A stretch of 64,000 nucleotides of DNA from Porphyrobacter sp. SLTP (GCF_009905735.1 NZ_JAAALE010000006.1:1-64000), one strand, 5' to 3'; shown: positions 54,591 through 64,000, counted from the stretch's first letter. Notes: generated by a model from the letters alone, not told the origin. Made by a program: numbers and translations.

Positions 54591-57500
54591 TTAGCCAGCC
54601 TTCTCGGCCGCTGCGCGTTCCTCGTTGAGTTTGAGGAGGCGGGCGAGGAGTTCGTCGCGGAAGGGGGAGGGCCAGAACAGGCGGTTCTGGTATTTGTGAT
54701 CGTCCTCGTCGTCCCCGGTGAGGAAGCGGGGAGCGTCTTCGCCTTGCTCGATGCCGTTCGCCCGATCGCCGGGATGGGCGCGGGCGGCGAGATCGTCCCA
54801 GCCATAGGCGCGCAGCACGGCGTCATCCATCATGGCATGGAGGCGGCGCAGTTCGACGATGTCTGCAGCTTTTTCATGCGGATCGTGGAAGCGGTTGTAG
54901 GTCTTGGTCATGCCCTTGTTTGAGGCAATCATCATGGCTGCTCGGTGGCTATGGTAGGCAACAGCGGCTACCTCTAATTCAGGCTCTTGATCGTATCGGT
55001 GAGGCAGCGGGAAGGTCTCGAAACAATCGGAAGGGGTGTATACGGGATCGTCCTTCATGGTGGGACCGAAGGTTCTGCACCACAACTCATGGACTCGCGA
55101 ATGCAACGCGGCAAAGAGCCCCATCGCCTCAGAGCAAAAGACGATGGTTTTGTGTGAAAACACTATGTTGGACGGCATGATAGTAAAACAAGTATACTTG
55201 GCCGTTTGCCCACAAACAATTGCAGTTTCGATATTGCCAAGGCGCGTAAAGAGAGATGTTTGCCTCTCGGCGAACAGCCACCACCGTTCCCTGAGGGCCG
55301 ACCGCTTTTGCTTGTCCCTTAGAGGTTTAACAAGCTTTTCGACTACTTCGATAAGCTCTGGCCATTTTTCTCTTACCTCGCCTAATTCTCTTCCTTCAAA
55401 GTCTATGCAATACCGGGAAGGCTTATGTTGAGGCTCTGAGTTGATCTCATCACTTCCGATGAAAGGCTTCAGCACAAGGCTGGATAACGGATTCCGAGAA
55501 AGGATAGCCGACATCTCGTCATGAGGAATAGACTCACCTTTTTCAGCTGCGGCATTGTCAATGGCCAGACCCTTGCCGAGTAGGTAAGCTCCTACATACG
55601 CTATACCAGCGTTCTCAGTTAAAGTCGCTGGCGACTGATCTGTCGATCCTTCATTCAGGAACGCGGAAATTCTATCCACATGGCGACCGTCAATCTGTTT
55701 TATAGGAACGCCAACGCCACCTTTAGAAATATGCAAAATCGATACGACTACAGCAGCTTCACCTGGCCATCGAAGGCGTCGCGTTACAGAGAAGAGTTCT
55801 CCTCCTGCTTTCACAATTGGCAGGATAGAGCCTTCCCTAGTTGCGCCCTGGCCAATTGTATTGGTTGCGACGAAGCCAATGGCTCCCGAATTACGGAGCA
55901 ACCCATAGCCGCGAAGGAAGAAATGGCCGACAAGATCGACGTTTTGATTCGCTACGGGATGGAGGCTGGATAGCCAGTCCTTGAATGTGTCTCCGTAAGT
56001 TGTTGAAATTCGCTTGCCGCCCAAAAAAGGTGGATTGCCGACAATCGCATCGAACCCTGGATTTTCACGCGAGAAGACTTCTGGATATTCGATCTGCCAA
56101 TGGAAGGGGCGGATGGAATGTTCGCCGGCTTCAAGCGAAAGGGCGATGTTCTTCAATCCATCCCACCAATTCGAGGCGCCTGCCATTGCGGTGACATAGC
56201 GTACCTCGTCAAACCGCTTCCTCGGCTTGTCGTGCTTGAAGAAGGCCGCGACAATTGCATTACCAATGAGCCGGACCTGTTCTGCATCCTTCTCTGCAAT
56301 AGCGTGCCGAGACTCCTGCATGGCCAACGCAACATCATCGGGTGCATTGCGGATCGCATCACGGTGGGCCGCGAGTTTCTCGACCCGATCGCTGACGGTC
56401 TGGCCAATCAACGAGTTCCTGATAGGAGCATTGTCCCAACTGCCGCCACTCAACTGCTGTTTGTTCAGCCCGACAAGGCTGTCCCCGCTCTTCAGAGCGT
56501 GATCGAGGAAGCTGAATTCATGATCGCGCGCCAACGTCGCCAGCCAGAGCGACAGCTTGGCTAGATCTGTCGCCATCGGGTTGCGGTCGACGCCGTAGAT
56601 GCAACGTTGCGCCACCAGGCGGCGAGCGTGAAGGTCGTCATCCTCGTCCGCCGGGATGAGCGGCTTGAGCGCCTTGTGCGCTTCCCATGCCTGAACCAGT
56701 CGCGTGCCGATCTGGCGCGTCGCTTCGACGAGGAAGGCACCCGATCCGCAGGCTGGATCGCAGACCTTGAGCGAAAGCACCTCGTCGGGCGTCGTATCTG
56801 CGCCCAACCGGGCGAAGGCCGGTTCCAACGCCTGCCGCACAATCGGTTCGGTCAAGCTGCGCGGTGTATAGTGGCTGCCCGTCCGGCGGCGTTCGTCGGT
56901 CGGTTGCAGGATAGGCGTTCCAGCGGACACCGCATGGCCTCGGGGTGAGCCACGCTCGTCGGCGATCTGGGCCAGTGCCGCTTCGATCGCGGCGACGGTG
57001 TCAGCGTCCTTGAGGTCGCGCTTGACCCCAGCGGGCAACTGGCCGCGCCCGGTCGTTTCCTTGATGGTCTTTTCCCGTTCCTTGGCTGCGGCGGCCAGCA
57101 GAGTCTCGCAATCGACATAGACCGGGGTCTTGTTGTTCTTGCCCGCCTTGATCGCGATGCTGCGCCCCTGCGCGAGCTGGGCGGTGAAGCCCATCACCGT
57201 TTCATAGACCGAGCCGATTTGCTCCACGTCGAGCGTGCGGTAGGACAGCCGCTCACCGTTCACGATCATCAGTGACTGCAGAATGCGGTGAATGCAGCCA
57301 TCGGAGACATGCGGCACGCGATCGGGCTCGTCTGCCGATTGCTTGCCCATCAGGAACGGGAACACCGCCTCGTCAAAAAGCTTGCCCCCGCGTGCCTGCA
57401 TGAAGCCAGACGGATGGCCCCGATCAATCAGGCGGAACAGGGCGAGGAGCTGGCCCCAGGCGCCGCGCCGCTCGTCCATCGTATCGGGATTGAGTGCGGC

Positions 57501-58475
57501 ATCATTTTCGAGCCGGGCAAATAGTCCGCGGACGGAATAGCCCTGTTCGTAAAGCTCCAGCCCGCCGTCACTGCGGCGAGACGGCATCAGATCACGGTCT
57601 TCGGCATAAAGCACGAAAACCAGACGCATCAGAACTGTGAGCAGCCCTTCATAGAGATGGTGAGGCTTGCCCGAGGCGAATTCGCGCACGAGATCGCCCT
57701 CTGCCGCGTCAAACCCGCGAAGCAGCTCATAAAGCGCGGCGAGGACCTGTCCGGCGAGCTTGGTCGATACCTCGGCCTGTCGCTCGCGGCTCGCCTGCAA
57801 AAGCGCGGGGAGCCGGGCATTCTCCGGCGCATTGAATAGGGTGAAGCTGCCGAGCAGCAGCTTGAGCCCGCCCAGCATGGGACGGCCCGCGACACTGGCA
57901 AGCGAGCGCAGCGGCCAGCTGATCCAGCCTGAAGTTTCCCCGCGCGGCGCGGTGATCAGGCGCAGTTCGGTCTGTTCCAGTTCGCCGCGCACGAAGTTGG
58001 TAATGAGAATGCCTGCGCCGACGCCCGTCTCGCGCAGCAGCCTTTCGAACCGCTGGTGCGGGGTGGCTTCCCATCCTGAGAGGGCACCGCGCTTGTCAGG
58101 CTCGATGTCGTGGTCCTCAACCCGGACAAGCAGTTGCCAGCCTTCGCCGCGCGGGCCCTTGAGGGCATATGTCGGTTGAAGCAGGGTTTCATGATCGGCC
58201 AGGCTGAAGCAAAGCTCTACCGGAATGGGATCGGTGCCGGGGAGGCCGGCGACCATGGCTTCTGGCCACTTCAGAACGTCGCGAAGCAGCGCCCATACAT
58301 CAGGAAGAAGCGGGCCACCGGTTTCATCGAGAACCTCGGCAAACTGCGCGGTATCGACAGCGTCCTGAGGCTGCGGAACCAGCGACAGTTCGTCCAGCAC
58401 GAGGGTCGAGACGACAAGGCCGGTCGGCTGCACATGGCCGAGCCACTCGTGTTCGGGCTTCAGTTGTTGTGCCAC
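54591..58475 (-). CDS. drmMI: DrmMI, class 1 DISARM adenine-N6 DNA methyltransferase
   Basis: This 1294-residue protein has a helical N-terminal region and a methyltransferase core with SAM motif I DPACGSGAF (573-581) and the catalytic NPPF (814-817; AIVGNPPFLGG), the N6-adenine pattern. A C-terminal target-recognition region follows. It has the scale of DrmMI and of type IIG-like enzymes, but no separate nuclease motif was noted. In class 1 DISARM it marks self DNA. The stop is 2 bp before the HNH gene and the start is 3 bp after drmD. Confidence 0.92.
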   Translation of the reverse strand: MAQQLKPEHEWLGHVQPTGLVVSTLVLDELSLVPQPQDAVDTAQFAEVLDETGGPLLPDVWALLRDVLKWPEAMVAGLPGTDPIPVELCFSLADHETLLQPTYALKGPRGEGWQLLVRVEDHDIEPDKRGALSGWEATPHQRFERLLRETGVGAGILITNFVRGELEQTELRLITAPRGETSGWISWPLRSLASVAGRPMLGGLKLLLGSFTLFNAPENARLPALLQASRERQAEVSTKLAGQVLAALYELLRGFDAAEGDLVREFASGKPHHLYEGLLTVLMRLVFVLYAEDRDLMPSRRSDGGLELYEQGYSVRGLFARLENDAALNPDTMDERRGAWGQLLALFRLIDRGHPSGFMQARGGKLFDEAVFPFLMGKQSADEPDRVPHVSDGCIHRILQSLMIVNGERLSYRTLDVEQIGSVYETVMGFTAQLAQGRSIAIKAGKNNKTPVYVDCETLLAAAAKEREKTIKETTGRGQLPAGVKRDLKDADTVAAIEAALAQIADERGSPRGHAVSAGTPILQPTDERRRTGSHYTPRSLTEPIVRQALEPAFARLGADTTPDEVLSLKVCDPACGSGAFLVEATRQIGTRLVQAWEAHKALKPLIPADEDDDLHARRLVAQRCIYGVDRNPMATDLAKLSLWLATLARDHEFSFLDHALKSGDSLVGLNKQQLSGGSWDNAPIRNSLIGQTVSDRVEKLAAHRDAIRNAPDDVALAMQESRHAIAEKDAEQVRLIGNAIVAAFFKHDKPRKRFDEVRYVTAMAGASNWWDGLKNIALSLEAGEHSIRPFHWQIEYPEVFSRENPGFDAIVGNPPFLGGKRISTTYGDTFKDWLSSLHPVANQNVDLVGHFFLRGYGLLRNSGAIGFVATNTIGQGATREGSILPIVKAGGELFSVTRRLRWPGEAAVVVSILHISKGGVGVPIKQIDGRHVDRISAFLNEGSTDQSPATLTENAGIAYVGAYLLGKGLAIDNAAAEKGESIPHDEMSAILSRNPLSSLVLKPFIGSDEINSEPQHKPSRYCIDFEGRELGEVREKWPELIEVVEKLVKPLRDKQKRSALRERWWLFAERQTSLFTRLGNIETAIVCGQTAKYTCFTIMPSNIVFSHKTIVFCSEAMGLFAALHSRVHELWCRTFGPTMKDDPVYTPSDCFETFPLPHRYDQEPELEVAAVAYHSHRAAMMIASNKGMTKTYNRFHDPHEKAADIVELRRLHAMMDDAVLRAYGWDDLAARAHPGDRANGIEQGEDAPRFLTGDDEDDHKYQNRLFWPSPFRDELLARLLKLNEERAAAEKAG

Positions 58476-58478
58476 GAC

Positions 58479-61400
58479 TTAGCCTTCCTCGCCTGCCCAG
58501 AGGTAGACCATACCGAGCGGCTCGATCCTGGCCGCACGAATGTCGAAGCTGTTCCGCAGCCGCTCCGGCTCGGTCTCGAGGTCGTGGGTGAGGCGTTCGA
58601 GCTTTTTCTCCCAGCTCTTGCGATCGGCATCGCGCTGGCGGGTCTGCTGTTCATCGAAATCAAGGGTAAGCTGGCGATCATCTTTTTTCTGTTCGGACCG
58701 AATGCGGTCAATCTGGCTCTTGAGGAGGGAACGAAGGGCAGAAGCCTCTTCCTTACCGCGCTGCGTCAACTCCTTTTCGACTTCAGTTCTGCGCGATTGT
58801 GCGTGGGCCTCTAGAGCGACGCGAAGATCCAAAACGTCTTCGTGAATGCCAGGAGTGAAACGGGCGATGGCGCGCTCGGGAACGGCGTCGATCCCATGTA
58901 GAGCAGCCTCCAACTCGGCAATCACCGAGGCGCCGGCTTCGTCCGAGGCTGCAAGTGGTTGCAACGCGGTCCGCCCTTCGCTGCCAATCCAATCCGCGGC
59001 GATCGGGATAATTTCCTCGTGAAGGCGGGTCGCATTGGGACCGTACAAGGCCAATCGTCCTAGCAGGACGGCACGATCCCCCGTCCCGGCAGAGCGAATG
59101 ACGCAAGCGCGATTGAGGCCGGACTGAAACCCCGTGGTCAGAAAGCGGGAAAGCAGGCGGCGCACCAACCTATGCTCGACATGGACCTGCACGACCCCCG
59201 GGGCATCGCGCCCCTGTTCGTCGATGGCTGGGGAGAAGCTGATCCGGCGAACTTGGGCATCTTCCGAAGTCCGCCATTGACCGGGTCGCTCTCCCGGCTT
59301 TTGCCGCCGCTCGCGCAGCTCATCGAAGACGGGTTGCCAGCTTTGGTCCTGCGTGAATGTAGGGAGATCGGGTGAAAGCGCAAAGGTTCGAGTGCCTTGG
59401 ACAGACTTTGCCGTCGCAGCCCCCATATCGGCACCGGCCCTCGACAGGGCTAGGCCGAAAACGGCTTCCAGTTCATGGGAATCTACACCAACACGCTTTC
59501 GCGCGGCCTCGAGTGACGACTTCAGATCGTCCAGCTCGTCCTTTATCCGGGCCAACCGCTGGTTGGGCTGGTCGCCCAAGGCCTGAACTGCGGCGTTGAC
59601 CTTCTCGTCAGCCTCTTCGCTCGCAATCGCAGCGGCAAGGGTTTTCGCATCCGAGCGGAGGATGCCTCGATCGGCCATCCGCCGGGCAACACGGTTTTCG
59701 ATCACCTGTCCTGCTGAACCCAACTGACGCTGGATGAGATCTGTCTTTCTGACTAGTGCTTCGAGAACAATATCCTCCGGGCGCTGCTCATACACGAAGT
59801 AGCGGCAGAACACTTGAGGTGCAGGTTGAAGCTTACGGTCGATGCGGCCGTTTCGCTGCTCCAACCGCGATGGGTTCCAAGGTAAATCGAAATGGACGAG
59901 GTCATGGCATTGCTGCTGCAAGTTGATGCCTTCGCGGGCAGCGTCTGTGCAGATCAGGATGCGCAAAAACGAATCTGCGTCGTTGAAGGCACGCTTAATT
60001 GCTTCTCGACGCTCGGACGATGTGATGCCGGTGAAGGTCGCGATCCGACTGTCGTGATCGGGCGTACCCATAATGATCCGGCGCAGCTGGCGCTCGATGT
60101 AGATCCTAGTCGCTTCGTACTCGGTGAAGATGATCAGACGGCGCTCGCCCCACTGACCATCTGCCACCATATTTCCATTGATCCAATCTTCCAGCCACTC
60201 GATGCGTGCGTCTGCGCTAGTCGCGGCCTTTTCCGAAACTGCGATCATGGCATCGACCGCCGCGAGCTCGCCATCGAGCTGACCACGTGATGCCTCAGCA
60301 GTACCCAGTGCTGCAGCGGCATCAGCGCCCTGATCTTCTTCGTCGCTGAGAAGTCGGAGGGCCGCGTCTTCGTCCATGCCGCTGGACAGGTCGACTTCCC
60401 CGAGCTGAGCGTGGACAAAGGCTGCTGCTGCGGCGAGCGGTATGTGATCCGAACCCTGCTCCAAGACCTTTTGTAGGCTCTTGCGATGGACTTGGAGAGT
60501 TTTTGCAAAGGCAGGAATTGACGACAGGAGGCGCTGCTGCAAGCCGACAAAGGAAAGCCGCGCCTGTGCGGCTTTGCCTGCACGCAGCGCGCCAATCCGT
60601 CGCTCACGTAACGCGCCATAGTCGGACAGCATCTTGGCAAGAACTAGCTCAGGCTGATCTTCGCGGAGACCTCCGAGGGCGACGCGTTCGACTATGCGTT
60701 CAGGAAAAGCCTCGCCCAAGGCGCGTAAATCAGCCTTCAGCCTCCTGACCATGACCGGCTTCAGCTCGTCTTCTCGCACATCCATACCACGTGTGAACCG
60801 CTGTGGATCGAGGATCTCAAGTAGTGTCGCGAAGCTGTTCGCATGCCCATTATGTGGGGTGGCGGACAGGAAGAGCCGGTGCTCAAATCGATCTGCAATA
60901 TCGCGCACGGCCTTGGTGAACTGGCTTTCGATCGCATAACGACCGCCACCAGCAGGCGCACAATGGTGGGCCTCATCGAGAATCAGCAAAGATCGAGCCT
61001 GAAAAGAGCCCAAAATCTCGCGCAGTCCCGACGTGTATGCTTCGTCACCCAAGAGCTTGTGTGAAAGGATAAACCGCGATCCTGCCGCCCAAGGGTTGAC
61101 TCCAAAGCCTCGTTTGCGGCGCAATTCGGCCAAAAGATCGCGGTCGATGATTTCGAAAGAGAGGCCGAACTTAGCGGCAAGCTCGTCTTGCCATTGTATC
61201 GTCATCGAAGGCGGGGCTAACACTACGATGAAATCTATCCGCTTCCGCAGCAGCATTTCACGCACCACCAAGCCTGCCTCAATCGTTTTACCGAGGCCGA
61301 CGTCATCCGCGATCAACAGATTCACACGCGGAAGTTGGAGCGCCTTCTTAAGTGGGGCGAGCTGGTATGCGTCCATCCGGATGCCTGCCCGAAATGGGGC

Positions 61401-61700
61401 TTGGAAAAGCTCACGATCAGAAGCGGTCGAGCTATTCCAGCGGATAGTGCGAAGGTAGGCCGCGAACAATTTGGCGTCGTCGGTGCCGCTATCACCGATT
61501 AGGTCCCACAGCTCATCATCTCGAGAGCGAGCGGCAATCTCGGTGTCCCAGATAATCGATGCGATTTCGCCTTGAGCGTCATCATCGACGCAACTCAGAC
61601 GCAGCGAGGGAAAGGACGGGTCATCGCGCAGTTGTTCTTCGACTAACCATAGCCGACCGCGCAAATCGACAAACTCACCCGCCTTTGGCAATGCCTTCAT
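58479..61700 (-). CDS. drmD: DrmD, SNF2-like helicase of class 1 DISARM
   Basis: This 1073-residue SNF2/Rad54-family protein has Walker A DDVGLGKT at 132-139, the DEAH box at 243-246 (LILDEAHHCAPAGG), motif III LFLSATPHNG and the C-terminal helicase half (LIIFTEYEATRIYIERQL; ILICTDAAREGINLQQQCHD; NPSRLEQRNGRIDR). A long C-terminal coiled region follows (RTEVEKELTQRGKEEASALR). drmD defines class 1 DISARM and lies first in the operon, next to drmMI. The 214-bp space to the resolvase probably holds the operon promoter. Confidence 0.93.
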   Translation of the reverse strand: MKALPKAGEFVDLRGRLWLVEEQLRDDPSFPSLRLSCVDDDAQGEIASIIWDTEIAARSRDDELWDLIGDSGTDDAKLFAAYLRTIRWNSSTASDRELFQAPFRAGIRMDAYQLAPLKKALQLPRVNLLIADDVGLGKTIEAGLVVREMLLRKRIDFIVVLAPPSMTIQWQDELAAKFGLSFEIIDRDLLAELRRKRGFGVNPWAAGSRFILSHKLLGDEAYTSGLREILGSFQARSLLILDEAHHCAPAGGGRYAIESQFTKAVRDIADRFEHRLFLSATPHNGHANSFATLLEILDPQRFTRGMDVREDELKPVMVRRLKADLRALGEAFPERIVERVALGGLREDQPELVLAKMLSDYGALRERRIGALRAGKAAQARLSFVGLQQRLLSSIPAFAKTLQVHRKSLQKVLEQGSDHIPLAAAAAFVHAQLGEVDLSSGMDEDAALRLLSDEEDQGADAAAALGTAEASRGQLDGELAAVDAMIAVSEKAATSADARIEWLEDWINGNMVADGQWGERRLIIFTEYEATRIYIERQLRRIIMGTPDHDSRIATFTGITSSERREAIKRAFNDADSFLRILICTDAAREGINLQQQCHDLVHFDLPWNPSRLEQRNGRIDRKLQPAPQVFCRYFVYEQRPEDIVLEALVRKTDLIQRQLGSAGQVIENRVARRMADRGILRSDAKTLAAAIASEEADEKVNAAVQALGDQPNQRLARIKDELDDLKSSLEAARKRVGVDSHELEAVFGLALSRAGADMGAATAKSVQGTRTFALSPDLPTFTQDQSWQPVFDELRERRQKPGERPGQWRTSEDAQVRRISFSPAIDEQGRDAPGVVQVHVEHRLVRRLLSRFLTTGFQSGLNRACVIRSAGTGDRAVLLGRLALYGPNATRLHEEIIPIAADWIGSEGRTALQPLAASDEAGASVIAELEAALHGIDAVPERAIARFTPGIHEDVLDLRVALEAHAQSRRTEVEKELTQRGKEEASALRSLLKSQIDRIRSEQKKDDRQLTLDFDEQQTRQRDADRKSWEKKLERLTHDLETEPERLRNSFDIRAARIEPLGMVYLWAGEEG

Positions 61701-61914
61701 TCATCCTGCCCCATCCGATTTCCCGGCCTCTAGCGTTTGCATGGAGGCAATACCACGAAACTCTTGTCTTACCTTGCAAAACAGCACGCTGTATGGGCCT
61801 CAGCGAGCCTGATATTCGCCATTCAACAGGCCAGTGCCATAAAGCGTTGAGAACCGGCGTTAGGTCTAGCCTTGATTGCGCTGGTCGCCCGTTGAGATGA
61901 GGCTTGGTCGCATT

Positions 61915-62502
61915 TCAGGGGTTAGCAGCCCTATCACCGCGTCGGATCGTCCGATACACCGTTGGCCGCGAGACCTTAAACAGTTTGCCGAGGTCGCTGA
62001 TCGAATATTCGCCCGTCGCGTGCATCTTGAGCAGCTCGCGCTGCTGGAGGTCGGAGAGTTTGGGCGGCTTGCCGCGGAGTTTCCCCTTGTCTCGGGCGAT
62101 CTTCATGCCCTCGCGGGTGCGCAGGCGGATGAGGTCGCTCTCGAATTCGGCGAAGGTCGCGAGGATGTTGAAGAACATCCGGCCCATGGGATCATTGGGG
62201 TCGTAAACCTGCTTGCCCAGCGCGAGGCTGACGCCGCGTTTCTCCAGTTCATCTGCGATCGCCCGCGCGTCCGGCACCGACCGGGCGAGGCGATCAAGCT
62301 TCGGCACCACCAGAGTTTCGCCGGCCCGGACCGCGGCCAGTGCCTGGGCGAGGCCGGGGCGGTCGCGGTTGCGGCCGGTGAGGCCGCGGTCTGTGTAGAT
62401 GCGGTCCTCGGGTACGCCGAGTTCGATCAGCGCCTGGCGCTGGACGGTGAGGTCCTGCTTGTCGGTGGAGCAGCGGGCATACCCGATGATAGTGACTGTC
62501 AT
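61915..62502 (-). CDS. Serine recombinase (resolvase family)
   Basis: This 195-residue resolvase/invertase has the catalytic start IIGYARCSTDKQDLTVQRQAL with nucleophile S12, the GETLVVPKLDRLARSVPD dimer region, ILATFAEFESDLIRLRTREG and a C-terminal HTH (YSISDLGKLFKVSRPTVYRT). It is Tn3/Hin type and seems intact. It lies between copG and drmD, at the traG-proximal edge of the defence block, so it may have taken part in inserting or resolving that block. Confidence 0.93.
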   Translation of the reverse strand: MTVTIIGYARCSTDKQDLTVQRQALIELGVPEDRIYTDRGLTGRNRDRPGLAQALAAVRAGETLVVPKLDRLARSVPDARAIADELEKRGVSLALGKQVYDPNDPMGRMFFNILATFAEFESDLIRLRTREGMKIARDKGKLRGKPPKLSDLQQRELLKMHATGEYSISDLGKLFKVSRPTVYRTIRRGDRAANP

Positions 62503-62708
62503 TTCGTCCGATTAAGGCCCCTGTTTGAGAAATCAAAGCGTACCATCTTAATGAGAATTGCGGCAAGGACCTTTTCAGACGGGAATGGGGGTCTCTGGCG
62601 CTTTCGAGTTTCCCGGGGTCAATGTGTCCGGTGAGCGATCCTTTTCGGGCAAACATCGCAATTGTCCGTCGACCGGAAGGCAACAATGTTGGAAATTGCT
62701 CCCGTCCT

Positions 62709-63098
62709 CTAAAGTCGAAAATCGCCCAATCGGGCACGGCCCTCCAACCTTCGAGCGAGCGCCTCGACAAACCCTTCATACCGCTCCTTGCCCTGCGCTT
62801 GCGCTGCGGCAAGGCCGCTATCCGGCAGCGGCGGATTGGCGGTAAGCCAGAACCGTACGAACAATGCCAATGCCTCGGTGGTGATCTCGGTTTGCTGATC
62901 GAGCTGTCCAAGCCGCCGGTCGATGCGGTCAAGGCGGCGACTGAGCGCCGCTTCGAGCTGCTCAGGGTTGTCTGGCGACATGAATGACCTGAGAGCGGCC
63001 TCCACGACATCGGGCTGACCGACACGCCTGCGGATCGCGAACTCGGCAAGCTGGTCGATCACATCGGGTGGCAGTCGGAAAGTGCGCTTCAGCTTCAC
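62709..63098 (-). CDS. CopG-family ribbon-helix-helix protein of the tra/trb region
   Basis: This 129-residue protein begins with the ribbon-helix-helix motif (KLKRTFRLPPDVIDQLAEFA) and continues as a long helical region (LEAALSRRLDRIDRRLGQLD). A CopG gene between traG and trbB is the usual arrangement in this element family. It overlaps traG by 4 bp. The trbB gene that would normally follow is 21.5 kb away. Confidence 0.88.
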   Translation of the reverse strand: MKLKRTFRLPPDVIDQLAEFAIRRRVGQPDVVEAALRSFMSPDNPEQLEAALSRRLDRIDRRLGQLDQQTEITTEALALFVRFWLTANPPLPDSGLAAAQAQGKERYEGFVEALARRLEGRARLGDFRL

Positions 63099-64000
63099 AG
63101 TTCGATCCCGTCGCCGAGGTCGAGCGAGGCCTGCCGTGCGCCGCGCTCCATCGTGCGCCGGATCCGCTCGTTGTTCGCGGCTGATTGGTCAGCGTCTGCG
63201 CTGTCAGCTTCGGCAAAGTCGAATTCCGCTACAGGAGACTTGGGCCGCGCAACCACTTCGACATGTTCGGGCAGGTCAGGCTCGCGCCGCAAGCCGCCAT
63301 TGGCGGGATCGATCCTACGGCTACCGTCTTCGGATGATTTGGGGTCTGGCTCAATCGGGGGCAGAGCGCTCCAGTCGTCGGTGGCGCGCGCATCCGCAGG
63401 CTGGCCGCAGTTCTCGGGGGCGGGCAACACTCGAGACTGCAACCGTCGGTCGGCATAATAGCGTGCCTTCTTGGCCTTGATCGGCGGCGACCCTGACAAG
63501 AGCACAACCTCGTCGGTCTGTGGCAGTTGAAGAATCTCGCCCGGCGTAAGGAGTGCGCGCGCCGTTTCAGAGCGTGAGATCATCAGGTGGCCAAGCCAGG
63601 GTGAGAGCCTGTGCCCGGCATAATTTTTCATCGATCGCTGTTCGGTGGTTGTGCCCAGCGCTTCGGAGACCCGCTTGGCTGTGCGCTCGTCGTTGGTCGC
63701 GAACGCAACGCGAACATGGCAATTGTCGAGGATGGCGTTGTTCTGTCCATAGGCGCGCTCAATCTGGTTCAGGGACTGCGCAATCAGAAAGGCCTTGAGG
63801 CCGTAGCCCGCCATGAAGGCAAGGGCGCTTTCGAAAAAATCGAGCCGGCCGAGGGCAGGGAACTCATCCAGCATTAGCAGCACACGCTGGCGCTTGGTCG
63901 CAGGATCGAATTCTTCGGTAAGGCGGCGGCCAATCTGGTTGAGGATCAGGCGGATCAGCGGCTTGGTGCGGCTGATGTCGGACGGCGGCACGACCAGATA
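63095..64000 (-). CDS. traG: TraG/VirD4 type IV coupling protein (partial, C-terminal part)
   Basis: About 301 codons are present and the gene runs off the right end. The Walker B region (RVLLMLDEFPALGRLDFFES), the conserved ALAFMAGYGLKAFLIAQSLN, the segment CHVRVAFATNDERTAKRVSE and the Ser/Asp-rich C-terminus identify the VirD4/TraG coupling ATPase that delivers the relaxosome to the mating channel. Walker A is beyond the window. Confidence 0.94.
   Translation of the reverse strand, partial: YLVVPPSDISRTKPLIRLILNQIGRRLTEEFDPATKRQRVLLMLDEFPALGRLDFFESALAFMAGYGLKAFLIAQSLNQIERAYGQNNAILDNCHVRVAFATNDERTAKRVSEALGTTTEQRSMKNYAGHRLSPWLGHLMISRSETARALLTPGEILQLPQTDEVVLLSGSPPIKAKKARYYADRRLQSRVLPAPENCGQPADARATDDWSALPPIEPDPKSSEDGSRRIDPANGGLRREPDLPEHVEVVARPKSPVAEFDFAEADSADADQSAANNERIRRTMERGARQASLDLGDGIEL

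Larger units (their letters stand above)
11000..64000. mobile_element. Integrative and conjugative element (left part; right end beyond window)
   Basis: The element is bounded on the left by a truncated tRNA-Lys and a tyrosine integrase, carries metal-resistance cargo, a full trb mating-pair operon, a 21-kb defence block, a copG gene and traG. No second copy of the 45-bp tRNA fragment was noticed in the window, so the right attachment site, relaxase and replication/partition genes should lie to the right. Whether it is still mobile is not known. Confidence 0.8.

Noticed and set aside
54591..61700. Reading drmMI and drmD as a stand-alone type IIG/type III restriction system
   Set aside because: The adjacent drmA and drmB, in canonical order and on the same strand, favour class 1 DISARM. 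No restriction nuclease motif was seen in either protein.

Overview
The window looks like an alphaproteobacterial chromosome, most likely Sphingomonadales (Erythrobacteraceae/Sphingomonadaceae type). The support is the high-GC coding style, the helix-turn-helix-RibB-degenerate RibA fusion, DUF4170 and DUF2274 proteins, and the trb gene order. The genus is inferred, not shown by a marker gene.

Bases 1-10,999 are core chromosome. They hold a small DUF559 cassette bracketed by 40-bp hairpin repeats, carB, greA, a GNAT acetyltransferase, a DUF4170 protein, a four-gene cluster of small membrane/stress proteins, eno, ribH and an HTH-RibB fusion. At 11,000-11,044 there is only the 3' 45 nt of a minus-strand tRNA-Lys(CTT), directly followed by a tyrosine integrase. 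This is the left attachment site of an integrative element that appears to fill the rest of the window and run past its right end.

Element cargo, 12.7-30.6 kb, is metal handling. It has a MerR-controlled divergent pair (SAM methyltransferase, YnfA and DUF3147 against a CDF-like transporter and an SRPBCC-DUF3703 fusion), a CzcCBA/CnrCBA-type heavy-metal RND pump with a His-rich CDF exporter, and a second MerR with a glutaredoxin-MauE fusion. These are followed by a CnrYXH-like anti-sigma/sensor/ECF sigma set that runs straight into copABCD. From 30.8 to 41.2 kb lies a LysR regulator and a complete convergent trb mating-pair operon (trbB, C, D, E, J, K, L, F, G, I and a DUF2274 gene, minus strand). 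Its upstream partners copG and traG (the coupling protein) appear only at 62.7-64.0 kb.

Between trbB and copG sits about 21 kb of anti-phage genes. The minus-strand core is a class 1 DISARM system in canonical order (drmD, drmMI, drmA, drmB), but no phospholipase-D nuclease drmC is present. Between drmMI and drmA are an HNH nuclease-like protein, an XRE-ImmA/IrrE regulator-protease and a PIN-like nuclease. A perfect 9-bp inverted repeat overlaps a promoter in front of the XRE gene. Downstream of drmB is a translationally coupled ABC three-component system (restriction-fold effector, middle component, Rad50-like DUF3732 ATPase). A second HNH protein lies at the far end and a serine resolvase at the near end. 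The most interesting feature of the window is this composite: a drmC-less DISARM with an embedded HTH-protease/PIN module and a linked ABC-3C system, inserted into the conjugation operon of an integrative element.
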